Source: Favolaschia claudopus (taxonomy: Eukaryota; Basidiomycota; Agaricomycetes; Agaricales; Mycenaceae). From it: a DNA stretch of 64,000 nt. A program made the translations under genes and the position numbers. This document shows, piece by piece, positions 1-13,212 of the stretch (positions within the stretch are counted from its first letter, which is position 1; every line of letters begins with the position of its first letter). The notes beneath the pieces were generated by a model. The model did no database searches. It was not told the origin of the DNA and worked only from the letters and a program-made list of their open reading frames with translations. Location: assembly GCA_037176885.1 (NCBI GenBank), contig JAWWNJ010000023.1, positions 1,922,001-1,986,000 of the forward strand, in the 5' to 3' direction.

Positions 1-3000
1 TCAATCCCAATCTCAATGTTGCTCAGGATGGAAGACGCGCACATTGAGGGTCGCGAGCTTGGCGTCGTCTTTCAAGATCTGCGCGTAGTGGGATTGGGAG
101 CCGCCGCGTCATACCAGCCGACTCTGGGTTCTGCGTTGAACCCTTTCTCTTTGGTGGAGAAACTTCGCGCTTTCCGCAACCCCCCTTTGCGTGATATTCT
201 CTACGGGATTACCGGAGTCGTTCGGCCGGGGGAGATGCTTCGTGAGTTTCTATCGAGCTCCACGGAAGACTTGCCTCATCCCGCTTGCAGTCGTTCTTGG
301 TCGGCCGGGGTCCGGCTGTTCCACGCTTCTCAAGACCCTTGCGAATCAGACCGACGAATATCATTCTGTTTCTGGCTACGTACACTACGACTCTCTCTCC
401 CCCGAACAAATCCGTGCGCATTATCGCGGCGACGTGCAATACTGTCCTGAAGATGACGTGCATTTCCCCACTCTCACTGTGGAACAGACCCTCCAGTTTG
501 CTGCCCAGCTACGTGCTCCTCCAGCCAAAGCCCGCCTTGAGACCCGAGAAGAGTACACGGAGTCGATGGTGGAGATTTTACTGACCATATTTGGGCTTCG
601 TCATGTCCGTCAAACGCCGGTTGGAGATAATGCTATTCGCGGTGTGAGCGGTGGTCAGAAGAAGCGAGTGAGTATTGCCGAGGCGCTCGCCACCCGGATG
701 CGTATTGGTGCATGGGACAAGTGAGATTCGACTTCGTTTCTTTGCGCAAACTCACAGTTGTACCCTTCAGTTCCACGCGCGGCCTTGACGCGTCTACTGC
801 CCTTGAATTTGGGCGAGCGCTACGCATTGCGACCGACGTAGCTCGAGTAACCACAGTCGTGTCAATCTACCAAGCGTCTGAATCGCTGTACGCACTCTTT
901 GATAAAGTTTGCGTGCTGAGCGAAGGAAGAATGGTGTACTTTGGACGCGCAGACCAGGCGCGCGACTACTTCCTTTCCCTGGGCTACGTTCCGCAAGCAG
1001 AACGCCAGACAACTCCCGACTTCCTAGTTTCGGTATATCTCGTTCTTTCATTCGTATCACAGGCTTAATCAACTTTTTTCCAAGGTCACCGATCCTGTAG
1101 GACGCGCTGTCAATCCGGAATTGACTGCTGCACAAGACCAACTTCGACCTCGCACATCAGATGAGCTCGCAAGCCATTTTCTAGCGTCGCCAGTGATGGC
1201 GCAAACCCTCAACGATATTGCGGATTACAACAAGACTTGTTTGGACAAGGCCCGTGCCCAGCAGTACAAACGTAGTGCACAAGCGGAACGTGCGAAAGGG
1301 ACGCTGGGGTCGTCTAGCCCATATATCACGACACTCAGCATGCAAGCGCGCGCACTTGTACGACGTCGTGTGCAGATTATCTTGGGCTTCATGGCACCGA
1401 CTGTTGTCAACATGGCGTAAGTGTCACTTTCTCGTTCTCTGTATAACAGCCTTGACATCTTCGTTCCAGAGCCTTCATTGTACAAGGCGTCATCAGTAAG
1501 GTCCTTTTTCTTGGAGGTATAGTTCTGAACTGTTTTTCTAGCTGGCTCCGTATTCCTCAAGTTGCCCGAATCTACCTCGGCCTACTTTTCACGTGGCGGT
1601 ATTATATTCTTGTGAGTCAATCCAGCAATGTGGCACAGATTCGGTTGTGAGCCATGTATTATTCTAGCGCTCTTCTGTTCTCTATACTGTCCAGCATGAC
1701 AGAAATTCCGGCGTTGTTTGCTCAGCGACCAATCATTCTTCGACAATACAAAGCAGCGCTGTATCATCCCTTCATTGATGCGGTAGCTTTGACTTTGGTA
1801 GACATACCGATCACCTTTTTCACCACCGTGGTTTGTTTCGCCCCTTCCCGTCTCAAGCTTACCCTGATGCCCCACCACTAGGCATTCGGAATTACCCTCT
1901 ACTTCATCGTTGGCTTACAGAGAACGGCGGAACAATTCTTGTAAGTTTTTCACTCGCAAATCATATCCGCGCTGTAAAGCTTCACGCATCGGCAGCATCT
2001 TTCTACTGTTTTTGTTTGCAATGGCCATCTCGATGAAAGCAGTATTTCGTACAGCTGCAGCGGCATTCAAGTCGCCTGCCGCTGCTCAGGGCGTTGCCGG
2101 GATCCTGCTTTTAATACTCGTTCTGTATACTGGGTACACGCTTCCGACATCAGTACGTCGTTCGTTCCCGATTTCCTGCTTCTTCCTCTAACTCGACGCG
2201 AAGACGATGTAAAATTGGGCCATCACGTGTGCGTGTTGATGACTGATCTTTGGTTTGTAGGATCGGAGCATTACGTTGGCTCTCTTACCTCAACGTACTT
2301 TTTTTTTCCTCTGAATTACATTCGCGCTATACTGAGATCTGTGTCGTTAGCCTTTGCGATATGGGTTCGAGGCTGTCATGGCGAATGAGTTTCGCACTCT
2401 GAAAGGATCCTGCGACTTGTTGGTTCCCCAAGGGCCAGGCTATGAAAATATCACTCTTGCAAATCAGGTTCGCAATACCTTCTTTTCGTCGGTGTTCTTT
2501 ATTGATAGCAGCTATCTCCTTACATTAGGTTTGTTCTACAGTTGGATCTGTCGCTGGTCAAAATTTTGTAGACGGCAATGTTTTCATCTCCGAGTCGTAT
2601 GGCTACTCGTATAGCAACGAATGGAGGGTCGGTGCCGCGAATACCTCTAATTCGAGCCAAGGGTCTCATTTTTGCGCAGAATTTTGCAATCGTTTTGGCG
2701 TTTGGGGCAGCGTTCATGAGTCTGCTACTTGTTCTGACGGAGCTCAACACCTCGTTCTCAGCGGATACTCCCGTTGTTTTGTTCAAACGTGGAACGCGGA
2801 AGGCCTCTACAGCTGCCACCACATCTACCGCAGCTCGTGAAAATGTAGTGAAGGATGAACACGACTCCGCTGTATACGTGGAAGGTCCCGACGTAGCCTT
2901 GACGCAGTCTATGCGGAACATTTTCTCGTGGCAAAACCTCACTTACACTGTCCCCGTCCCGGATGGGACACGTACGTTGTTGGACAATGTATTCGGATAT

Positions 3001-5819
3001 GTTGTTCCCGGTACCCTCACGGCTCTGATGTACGTGTCTGTTCAACGTTTTTACCGAATGCTAACTTGGACAGGGGTGAATCTGGGGCTGGGAAAACTAC
3101 ACTGCTCAATGTTCTCGCAGGACGAACCAAGGTCGGCGTCGTGGATGGCGATGTGTTCGTCAACGGATATGCTCCGCCGCGCGATTTCCGGTCACAGACG
3201 GGATATGTAGAGCAGATGGATACGCATACGCCAACGGACACTGTTCGTGAGGCTCTGCTGTTTTCTGCCCGTTTGCGTCAGCCAGCATCGGTTCCGTGGG
3301 CGGAGAAGGTTGCGTAGTATGTTTGCCTGCTTCATAGGTATGAGCGGGTATTTGTTGATGGATTGCTTGCAGTGTTGAAGAGTGCCTGAAAATGTGTGGT
3401 TTGGAGTCCGTTGCAGACGCCTCGGTCGGGAGTCTGGGCACCGAACACCGCAAAAGAACAACAATTGGCGTTGAGTTGGCAGCCAAGGTAACATTACATT
3501 GTCCCTAGTATAGTGTGCACTGAACATCTTACGCAGCCCAGATTGCTCCTCTTTTTGGATGAGGTGCGGCGTCCTGTTCCCCCGTTCTACTTCACCTCAA
3601 ACGTAATTTGCAGCCCACTTCAGGTCTTGACTCTCAGAGTGCATGGGCGATCATGCTCTTCCTCAAGCAGCTCGCAGCTAGCGGCCAAGCAATTCTCTGC
3701 ACGTATGTTCTACTCTGTTCGTCGTATACCGTCCAGAGCTCACAACTGGGTGTTTCTAGTATTCATCAGGTCTGCATGACATCTCTTTTAGTACCTTCAA
3801 TCCTTTCTCATCCGTGATCGCAAGCCTTCAGCTGAGCTTTTCGAGGTGAACGTTACATTCATGTTAAGCTTCTCTGTCTCTGACATGGCTATATAGACAT
3901 TCGATCGGCTACTACTTCTGAAGAAGGGCGGGCAGGTTGTCTACTTCGGCGATATCGGAGAAAGTTCGATGACACTCATACGATATTTCGAGTCGCACGG
4001 CGCCCGTTCCTGCCAGCCTTCAGAGAATCCGTAATATTCCTGTCGTCTTCTTGGTCTTGCCAATCTCATTTGTCGCCAGAGCCGAGTACATGCTCGATGT
4101 GATGGGAGCAGGCGCAACAGCAAGCAGCTCATTAGATTGGGAGAAGGCCTGGCGAAAGTCTGCGGAATCCGCGAACGCGCGGGAGGAACTTGAACGAATC
4201 CATGCAGACGGTAGGAAACGAGGAGCGGCCCAGGCGACTTTCACTTCTGCTTTCGCTACTTCGTGGGTGCAACAGTTTGTCAGCCTGTTCGAAAGAGATC
4301 TGCGTGCTCGCTGGAGAGATGTGTGTATGCTCCATGTTTTGCGATGCTAATCTGACCCATCCACTCTGCCCACAGCCTACTTATCTGTTGTCCAAGCTAT
4401 TCTTGAATATCAGCTCTGGCCTCTTCATTGGGGTGCGTTGATCTTACCGTCCGATCAACTCACCTTCCGAACTTTGGTTTCTAGTTTACGTTCTTCAAAG
4501 CAAAGGCTACCCAGCAAGGCATCCAGAACCAACTATTCGTACTTGATTTCGCCCGTCCTCCGCGCTCCCAGCTGACCGTCTCAACCCGCTAGGCAATCTT
4601 CCTATCCACGATCATGGCTTCACCGATGTCGAATCAGCTGCAGGTGCTCTTCCTAGATACGCGAAGCATTTTCGAGATCCGTGAAGGACCAAGTGGGATG
4701 TATCAGTACGAGTTCACCGCCTCGATGAGATCGAAACATCCTGACGTGGCATACTAGCTGGAGTGCACTGATCACCTCGACGTTCCTCGCGGAGCTGCCG
4801 TGGAATTTTGTTGGCGCAGCACTATACTTCGTTTCCTGGTACAATTGTGCCTTGAGTGCCGCGCTTACATTGTACTTATTTTCCGACAGGTTTTGGACCG
4901 TCGGGTTTGACACCGACCGTGCTGGCTACTCTTACCTCGTTAGCATCTTGGCGTGATTTGTTTTTGTCCAGTCTGATCTCGGTTCGGCTCATAGATGCTC
5001 GGTGTTCTGTTCCCATTGTGGTACACTTCCATGGGTCAAGCAACGGCTGCGATGTCGCCAAACGCCGAAATAGCGGCGATGGCATTCGGATTTCTGCTTT
5101 CGTTTGTCACCACATTGTAGAGTGTCCTCGCTGTGTCTTGAGACTGGTCGACTGACGCCTCCCTCAGTTGCGGTGTCGTACAACCATTCAGAGCATTAGG
5201 ATGGTGGAGCTGGATGTATCGTGTGTCGCCTTACACCTATTTGATCGAGGTAAATGTCCATGAGAGTCTGCTGGACGTCGGTCGCTGATCTTCGCTTGTG
5301 AAACCAGGGACTTTTGGGGCAAGGTACGTTGAGATCTATGTTGTTGGCTCCGGCTAACGTTCTTGCAGCACTGGGCAAGCATCCCGTGGTTTGTAGCGCG
5401 ATAGAGTTGGTGAGAGTGGACCCGCCCTCTGGCGAAACCTGCGAACAATACTTTGCGCCGTATATCTCATTTGCGGGTGGGTATTTGACAAATCCCGAAG
5501 CTTCAAGTGCCTGTGAGTTCTGTTCGACTGCTACCACAGACCAGGTATGTCTCCCGCTAAGTAATCGCGATCGAATAGCACTGAGGGTTGTGCGCGCAGC
5601 TACTCGGCCCTTCGTTCAACATTTTCTATTCCAATCATAACCGGGATGCGTTGCTTATGCTAGCGTATATCGGGTTCAATGTGCGTTGACCAGGAACGCA
5701 TCTGGCAAGGCTGACAGCTTCTCTAGATCTTCTGCATGTATGCGCTGATGTGGTTCTTCCGTGTTCGCACTGCCAGTATCTTCGCGTTCATGCAAAAACC
5801 CAAGAAGTCTTCTGCTTAG
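1..5819 (+). CDS. PDR-type ABC transporter, copy 1 (5' partial, otherwise intact)
   Basis: This is a full-size fungal pleiotropic drug resistance pump (ABCG/PDR type, NBD-TMD-NBD-TMD), expected in the plasma membrane exporting hydrophobic compounds or lipids. The window starts just before its second exon; comparison with the next gene puts the missing first exon upstream. NBD1 shows Walker [14 protein letters not shown] (about 300-340), signature [15 protein letters not shown] (about 640-690) and DNSTRGLD spanning the next intron. NBD2 shows [17 protein letters not shown] (about 3075-3125), the degenerate PDR signature region with [16 protein letters not shown], and [14 protein letters not shown] after an intron. 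The PDR hallmark [15 protein letters not shown] is near 4083. A Cys-rich C-terminal loop ([11 protein letters not shown]) precedes the last TM helix and the TAG at 5817. Every exon I traced joins in frame through some 20 short introns, including exons of 10 and 21 nt. The substrate cannot be inferred. Confidence 0.93.
3760..3845 (+). other. Two consecutive micro-exons (10 nt and 21 nt) in ABC copy 1
   Basis: Exon 3760-3769 (tattcatcag) completes the codon series C-T-I-H-Q. Exon 3825-3845 encodes PSAELFE. They are separated by an intron at 3770-3824. The equivalent exons occur in copy 2 (11043-11052 and 11103-11123) and copy 3 (44713-44722 and 44774-44793). Confidence 0.85.
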
Positions 5820-6856
5820 ATCTACCACTCTCCGGTCAACTGGAAGCTTTGATTCGTTTCGTAGGAGCAGTCTATTGTACGCTAACAATAATTTACGGCT
5901 CGATGTTTTCTGTGACATGGTCAATAATAGTGCGTCCCAAGAGTCCATTCGAAAAAACACTGTTGCCCTTCATTCGCTAAACCGAGACTTGAGAAGCCGC
6001 AGAAGATTATCAGCTGTAGTTTCAGTTCATTCCAAGGATAACAGAGAAATTCTCCCTGCTTACTCCCTTCCGATTGAGGACTTGTCCGACTTGAATAGTA
6101 TTATCGAGAGCAGCGCATAGACGGTAGTCTCCCAGCCTTCCTTCGTCAAAGATCTCAATCCAGTCTGGACAGTAGGCAGGAGGAACCTTGAGCTTGACCG
6201 CGTTCCGAGTCTTCCTGATTTTATTTATGACTTCACAACGGTGGCTTCTCTTTTGCTCATGCGACCTCTTCCAGCCCGGGTTTCTTTTCCTTCTACTGCT
6301 CACGGTCAGTTTTCTTCGACTCGTTATTTTCTATCCTGGACTCAGGCAGCTCGAGCTTTGAGCAGCGGACGTTCTCCGTCCATGTTGATCAATGTCATCG
6401 GACATGGGGGTGGGTGCCATGTCACCGATTTTCTCCCACGACAACTCAGCCAAAGCTTCCCAAAAAGTAAATGAACTCGGATGTGATTTTTTTTGGCTGT
6501 GAAGACTATAGAAATTAGGGCTGCCCCGGCGTCTGTCATGATTGAGTTTGCGACGGTCAGCTCTAACATCGTCACAGTTACTAACAAGTCTAGTCGATCG
6601 TTCACCAGCGTTCACCAGCACCGGCACGCCAAACTCACGTTTTGTATTTGAATAGCGACGCGTGATGGTGGCCAAGACTAAAAACTGAATGAACTCATAG
6701 GTAACCAAGTAGCCGAGACAACCAATGGAGCTATTGAAGACCGGAAGGACGGAATACTCTCTCTTCATTTTCCTCATTTCGTCCAGCATTTCTCTCTAAC
6801 CTCTGCTTCACCCGCTTCAAACCCTTCGAACCTTTTCTTTTTTTGCGCCCCGCGCG
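5820..6856. other. Intergenic region between ABC copies 1 and 2
   Basis: No gene is confidently recognised in this stretch of about 1 kb. A 93-codon reading frame on the minus strand (6303-6022) has a basic N-terminus and a segment reading PPAYCPDWIEIF. It matches nothing I recognise and could be a relic or chance. The last 100 nt before the start of copy 2 are pyrimidine-rich (runs of tctctaacctctgcttc and ccttttcttttttt), as is common around fungal transcription starts. Confidence 0.4.
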
Positions 6857-9800
6857 ATGGACCACCATGGCAATGTTGAGGACCGCACGTCGTTCGCCGC
6901 TTCAATGTCTTCCACCACATCCTCTCGCCATCGCCGTCGCCCTTCTAGCGAACCCGTTTTAATGACTTACCAGCCCACGTTCGCCATTCCTTTAGATTCC
7001 CCAAAAGCAGACAAGCAGGACCAATTTTCGGAACCCCGAAAGTCTCGAGAGGAAGCCCGCAGGTCAAGAGAAGCTCGAAGATCCAGCGTCCGTGTTTCCG
7101 TTGATTATTTCGATCCTGCCGGGGTCCAGGAGTTGCACCGTAACATCAGCAATGCGAGCAAGAGAAATTCGCGGCGGTCGTCGAAAAGATACTCCAACCT
7201 CCAACCCGTCTCTGGTGACTCGAATGTCACTCTCATCCACGAAGCCGAGCCGTTTGACTTTGAGAAAACGTTGAAGTTCATTCAGGGAAAGTGGGTGGTT
7301 TTATGACTGCTCACGGTCGCGGATACTAATGAAAGATTTCCTCAGAATGGAGGAGGCGCATGTAGAGAGTCGTGAATTGGGCGTCGCATTCCAAGACCTC
7401 GGAGTGGTGGGTCTGGGTGCATCCGTCTCGTACCTGCCAACTGTCGGCTCGACTTTCAATCCAATGGCTATAGCCGAATCCATCAGCAGCATGCGCCATC
7501 CACCACTGCGTAATATTCTTGAAGGATTCTCGGGCGTGGTCCGTCCCGGAGAGATGCTTCGTGAGCCAAAATATCTTGCTTTCGTTCCCTGTTCCTTACC
7601 GACTGGCAGTTGTTCTCGGTCGCCCTGGGTCGGGGTGTTCGACCCTTCTCAAAACTCTTGCTAACCAAACCGACGAATACCACTCGGTCAAAGGCAAAGT
7701 CCACTTCGACGCTCTCACGCCATTGGACATCGCGCATCACTATCGGGGCGATGTACAATACTGCCCCGAGGACGACCTCCACTTTCCCACCTTAACGGTG
7801 GAACAAACTCTGCAGTTTGCCACACGACTGCGTGCACCGCAGGCCAAAGCGCGCATGATCGGCCAAAGTCGCACTGAATACATCGACTCGATGGTCGAGA
7901 TGCTCTTGACCATCTTCGGACTGCGGGGGGTTCGTTCTACGCCGGTAGGAGATCAAGTCATCCGCGGAATAAGTGGAGGGCAAAAGAAGCGAGTTAGTAT
8001 AGGAGAGGCCTTGGCAACGCGGATGCGCCTGGGTTCCTGGGACAAGTGAGAATAGTTTTATTGGGACGATCTTGCCATTGGCTGAATTTCGTCTAAGCTC
8101 GACCCGTGGTCTGGATTCTTCAACTGCTCTTGAATTCGGACGGGCGTTGCGGATTGCTACGGATGTCAGTCGGTTGACAACAATTGTGTCCATTTACCAG
8201 GCATCCGAGTCGCTCTATGCTCTTTTTGACAAAGTCTGCGTCATAAGTGAGGGTCGCATGGTTTATTTTGGTCGTGCAGATCAGGCTCGGGATTATTTCT
8301 TGTCGCTCGGATATGTCCCGCAAGCAGAGCGTCAGACCACGGCGGATTTCCTGGTTTCGGTGTGTGCCATGGCTTTATATGTCTTTCCAAAATTTACTCT
8401 CGCCAAGGTCACCGACCCTGTCGGTCGTATCGTCCGGCCAGGATTGACGCCTGCGGAAGACCGAGCTCGCCCCCGGACGTCGGCCGACCTGGCCAAGCAT
8501 TACCTGAATTCCTCACTAATGCGGGACAACCTCGAAGAAATCACCGAATACAACGAGGAGTGTGCGGAGAACAAAGAGCGCGCGATGAAGTACCAGCGTA
8601 GCGCTGAGGCGGAGCATGCAAATCATACTCGGCTCACTTCGTTCGTCTCCTCGTCCTTCTCTTGTGTCCAGCTGTATTCTGAACACCTTGCAGAGCGTTC
8701 ATGACCTCTATCGCTATGCAAGCGCGTGCTCTCACGATCCGTCGCGCGCAGATTATTATGGGCGCGCTCGCTACTACCATGGTTAATGTCAAGTGCGTAT
8801 CTGCCCTTGTTGCCGAGAGAGAGAAAAGTTCTTGACAATTGTGTTTAGTGCGTTTGTCATTCAGGGTGTGATCTGTACGCCCTCGCCTAATTCGCGTGGA
8901 AGAATCATCGTTGATTATTGATTCTCCACAGATGGAACCGTTTTCTTGAAATCCCCAGAATCTACTTCGGCATTTTTCGGCCGTGGCGGTCTCATGTTTC
9001 TGTAAGTCTGTACTGGCCTTCACCGCGTTATGGAATGATTGAATACAGTGTATAGCTCCCTTCTCTTGCCTGCTATCACGGGTCTGGCGGAAATTGCGGC
9101 TTTGTTTGCTACGCGACCAATCATACTCCGCCAATACAAGGCAGCTCTGTATCACCCCTTCGTCGAATCCATGGCACTTACTATTGTCGATATCCCGATA
9201 TCATTTATCTGCACCGTTGCGTATACTGTAACCGCCTACTTCCTCGCTGGTTTGCAGCGAACGGCGGAACAATTCTTGTAAGAACTTGTCAGCTGTTTTC
9301 CGCCTCTCTGCTCTAACACAACTCAATAGCATTTTCTTCCTCTTCTTGTTTTTACTGTCGGTTGCGATGAAGGGTTTCTTCCGGGCGTGTGCTGCCGCGT
9401 TCAAAACCATTGCCAACGCACAGGCAGTCGCCGGACTCATATCACTCATATTCATCGTATACACCGGATACACCCTTCCCAAACGAGTATGCGCTAGACA
9501 TCTTTCTTGAAACAGAATTCACTGATGTTCGATACAGGCCATGTGATTATCCGATTCATGTCTCTCCGCAACAGCCAACGCTGACATTCTTCACTTAGGA
9601 TTGGAGCATTGAGTTGGCTTACATACATCAACGTTTGTGTCTCCTTGTCTCACGAGTTCTGATCTCTAAATTTTATTCCAGCCCGTGCGTTATGCCTTCG
9701 AGGCCCTCATGGCAAATGAGTTCCGCACGCTCAGAGGATCGTGCGACGCCTTGGTCCCTCAAGGCCCTGGATACGAGAATATAACTCTGGACAACCAAGT

Positions 9801-12800
9801 GTGCGCTACTTCGGGAGCTGTCGCCGGTCAAAGCTTTGTCGACGGAAACAGATTCATCGCTCTTGCGTTTGGCTATTTCTACAGCAATCAGTGGCTGGCG
9901 AGTCGCTCCAATCTAAACCATTGATAAAACCACTGATGCATTCGGGCTCTTAGAACGTCGGAATTGTTGTCACGTTTTCTACTGCGTTTATCATCGCGTT
10001 TCTCGTCTTCACCGAGTTCAACACTGCTTCCGCATCGGTCAAACCGCCCGTCGTTCTTTTCAAACGCGGGTCGAAAAAGGCTACAGCAGTTGTAGAGACC
10101 AAAGGGAAAGACGTTGAGATGGCTAATGTCGATGATGCTTCCGTGTATTCGATGCGTCAGGCGCAAACCAAGGAGGCTTTTTCAGCCGCCGAACCTATGG
10201 CAGACATTTTTTCTTGGCAGAACATCAATTACGTGGTCCCTGTTAAGGAGGAGGGTGTCACTACACGCAAGCTGTTGGACAATGTTGCTGGTTATGTCGC
10301 TCCTGGAACTCTCACCGCTCTAATGTACGTATGTTATAATAACCTTATTGCTGGTAGCTCACTTTTCCAGGGGTGAATCTGGCGCCGGAAAGACAACACT
10401 TCTGAACGTGTTGGCTGAGCGAACGACAACCGGTGTCGTTTCCGGTGACCGGTTTGTCAATGGACACCCTTTGCCTCGTGATTTTAGGTCGCAGACAGGC
10501 TATGTTCAGCAAATGGATACACATGTACGACAGACACTGTCGCGAAGCTTTGCTTTTCTCCGCCAAGCTGCGCCAGCCCGCCTCGGTCCCATGGGAGGAG
10601 AAGGTCGCTTAGTACGTTCTTATTTCTTACGACAATTCTCGGTCAATTTAGTTCTATCAAGCGTTGAAAAATGCCTGAAAATGTGCGGACTGGATGCTGT
10701 TGCAGATGCATCGGTTGGAAGTCTAGGCATCGAAAACCGCAAGAGAACGACCATTGGTGTAGAATTGGCTGCGAAGGTATGTCGTCTCACCATCTGTGGT
10801 CATGGTTCTCTGATGCATCCCAAGCCTAAACTACTTCTCTTCCTGGACGAGGTACGTCTCCGACCTCCATCGTTCGTTCTGCCTGGTCCTATGGTCACCT
10901 TTTCCAGCCTACTTCTGGTCTCGATTCGCAGGCGCATGGGCGATCATGTTATTCCTCAAACAGCTCGCTGCCAGCGGTCAAGCCATTCTATGCACGTACG
11001 TCTCCATGCAACTGTCTATAGCCTGCGCTGAAGGGTATACAGTATTCATCAGGTAATCTCTGGGCATGCAGTGAGAGTAACATGATTCTGACGTCCTGGT
11101 AGCCTTCGGCCGAACTCTTTGAGGTGAGTATCGCTGCGCCATTGGATGTGCTTCAATAAAATGTCGCCCAGATGTTCGATCGGCTCTTGTTGCTCAAGAA
11201 AGGCGGAAAAGTTGTATACTTCGGCGACATTGGCCAGAACTCTAGTACTCTGCTTCGTTATTTTGAGGCTAAGGGCGCACGGGGTTGCTCTTCTGCCGAG
11301 AACCCGTAAGCTAACCCATTCATGCGGGCCTCAACCAAGCCTCATTCTTTTCAAGAGCCGAGTACATGCTCGATGTGATCGGTGCGGGTGCAACTGCGAG
11401 TAGCTCTCAAGATTGGGAAACGGTTTGGCGGCGAGCACCCGAATCAGGAAGAGCGCAACAAGAACTGGACCGCATTCATGCTCACGGCCGAAGTCGAGGG
11501 GCTGTGCAGGCGACGTTCACCTCCACTTACGCTGCCTCGTGGTTCCAGCAATTCGCGGCTATCTACAAACGCGACCTTATGTCCCGTTGGCGAGATGTGC
11601 GATTCCTTTGGTTCACGTTTCACACTGCCTACTTACTATGTTCATTCTCTCAGCCGGTTTATATAATCGCCAAACTATTCCTGAATATTGCTGCCGGTAT
11701 CTTCCTCGGGGTGCGTTTTCATTCAGCGTCTGCCAATTGTTCTCACTCTTTTTCAGTTTACCTTTTTCCAAACAGACAATTCCCAACAGGGAGCAGAAAG
11801 CCTATTATTCGTCCGTCTCATCACTTTCGTCATGCTATTTCTCTCACAATTCTTGCAGGCTCTGTACATGTCGACTATCATGGCTGCCCCTCTAGTCAAC
11901 CAATTGCAAATCCCCTTCCTTGACATTCGGCAGATCTATGAAGTACGGGAAGGGCCGACCAAGTTCTACAGCTGGACTGCGCTGATCGCCTCCCAACTAT
12001 TCACGGAACTGCCTTGGAACATCCTTGCGTCCTCTTTGTTCTTTGTGACATGGTCAGACCACACTATGACTCTTGACTGTGGCTGAAACTTCCAATGCAG
12101 GTATTGGTTATGTGGATTCGACACCGACCGCGCCCCGTTCTCGTATCTCGTGCGTAGCTCTCACAAACATCCATGACCTGCCTGCCACTCACCCTCCCTA
12201 GATGGTCGGCGTTATTTTCCCTCTTTGGTTCACCTCGCTCGGACAGGCAACGGCGGCCATGGCACCCAATGCTGAAGTAGCCGGTCTCGCGTTCGGGTTC
12301 ATGTTCTCATTGGTGTCCACATTGTAGGCTTTTTCCTATCGCCGTGCGAGCCTCACGACTAACTGATTCACAGCTCTGGGGTACTTCAGCCGGCTGGTCA
12401 GTTGCCAGGGGGCTGGAAATGGATAAACAAAGTTGTTCCGTTCACCTACTACATTGAGGGGAATGTTAGGACAAGGTACAGTGACCGCACTTGTCCTTAC
12501 CTGTTCTAGCCCCCGTGTGCTAACAAGTTCCTCACAGCGCTCGGTCGCAAGGAGCTGGTGTGCAGCGCCGTCGAGCTGGTAACGGTCAACCCGCCGTCCG
12601 GCCAGACGTGCGGGGAATACTTTGCTGCGTACCGGTCTTTTGCGGGCGGTTACTTGACCAACGAGAACGCTACTACCGCCTGCCAATTCTGTTCCACCGC
12701 TACCACTGATCAGGTACGATGACGCTGGTTCGCTGGTGTATTTTTTATGGCTGAGGGGATGAGTGCAGCTATTCAGGATATTCAGCATCTTCTACGACCA

Positions 12801-12946
12801 CCACTGGAGAGATGCTGCATTAATGTTTGCGTATATCGGATTCAACGTATGTTTTCATTGTCCCCGGCTACTTCTTCTGGTGAATTCAGTCGTCTGCTAT
12901 AGGTTGCTTGCATCTTTTCTTCACATGGCTACGATTCCGCAAGTAG
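6857..12946 (+). CDS. PDR-type ABC transporter, copy 2 (complete span, reading frame broken in NBD2)
   Basis: Second tandem PDR pump, about 1 kb downstream of copy 1. The start [10 protein letters not shown] at 6857 opens a hydrophilic Ser/Arg-rich N-terminal exon. The EKTLKF segment and an intron near 7291 lead into the conserved [18 protein letters not shown] exon. NBD1 is intact: [41 protein letters not shown]2 Walker A ([17 protein letters not shown]) is intact. The following [16 protein letters not shown] segment is disrupted by two one-base deletions near 10528 and 10541, and a third one-base deletion near 10932 falls in [14 protein letters not shown]. Together these remove 3 nt, but the intervening frame runs into stops after splicing. 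The C-terminus is also shorter and unlike copies 1 and 3 (TAG at 12944). Either a decaying paralogue or consensus errors; the encoded family is certain. Confidence 0.88.
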
Positions 12947-13212
12947 TCTTGCTGCCCAATCTTGAAGTGCTTGTGCTTTCCATCTATGTATCCGATTTAA
13001 ATTATTTAGCACTCAACTCCTCACAGTCTCTACGTTATTTCACCTCTTTAAAGTTATGTATTGTTAGAGTAAACGCACTGATAAATAATGTACGAGCAGT
13101 CTTGGAATCTTCTGTGCGGACTAAGCTGGCGTTGGCAAACGGGGAGCAAAACTTGGCTTGAAACGGATAGCGGCCAACAACTCTATATTGTATGGTGTCG
13201 TACTGCAAGAGT

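Noticed and set aside
6331..6789. 152-codon minus-strand frame between the ABC genes
   Set aside because: No motif, poor start context, overlapping alternative frames; not supported as a gene.
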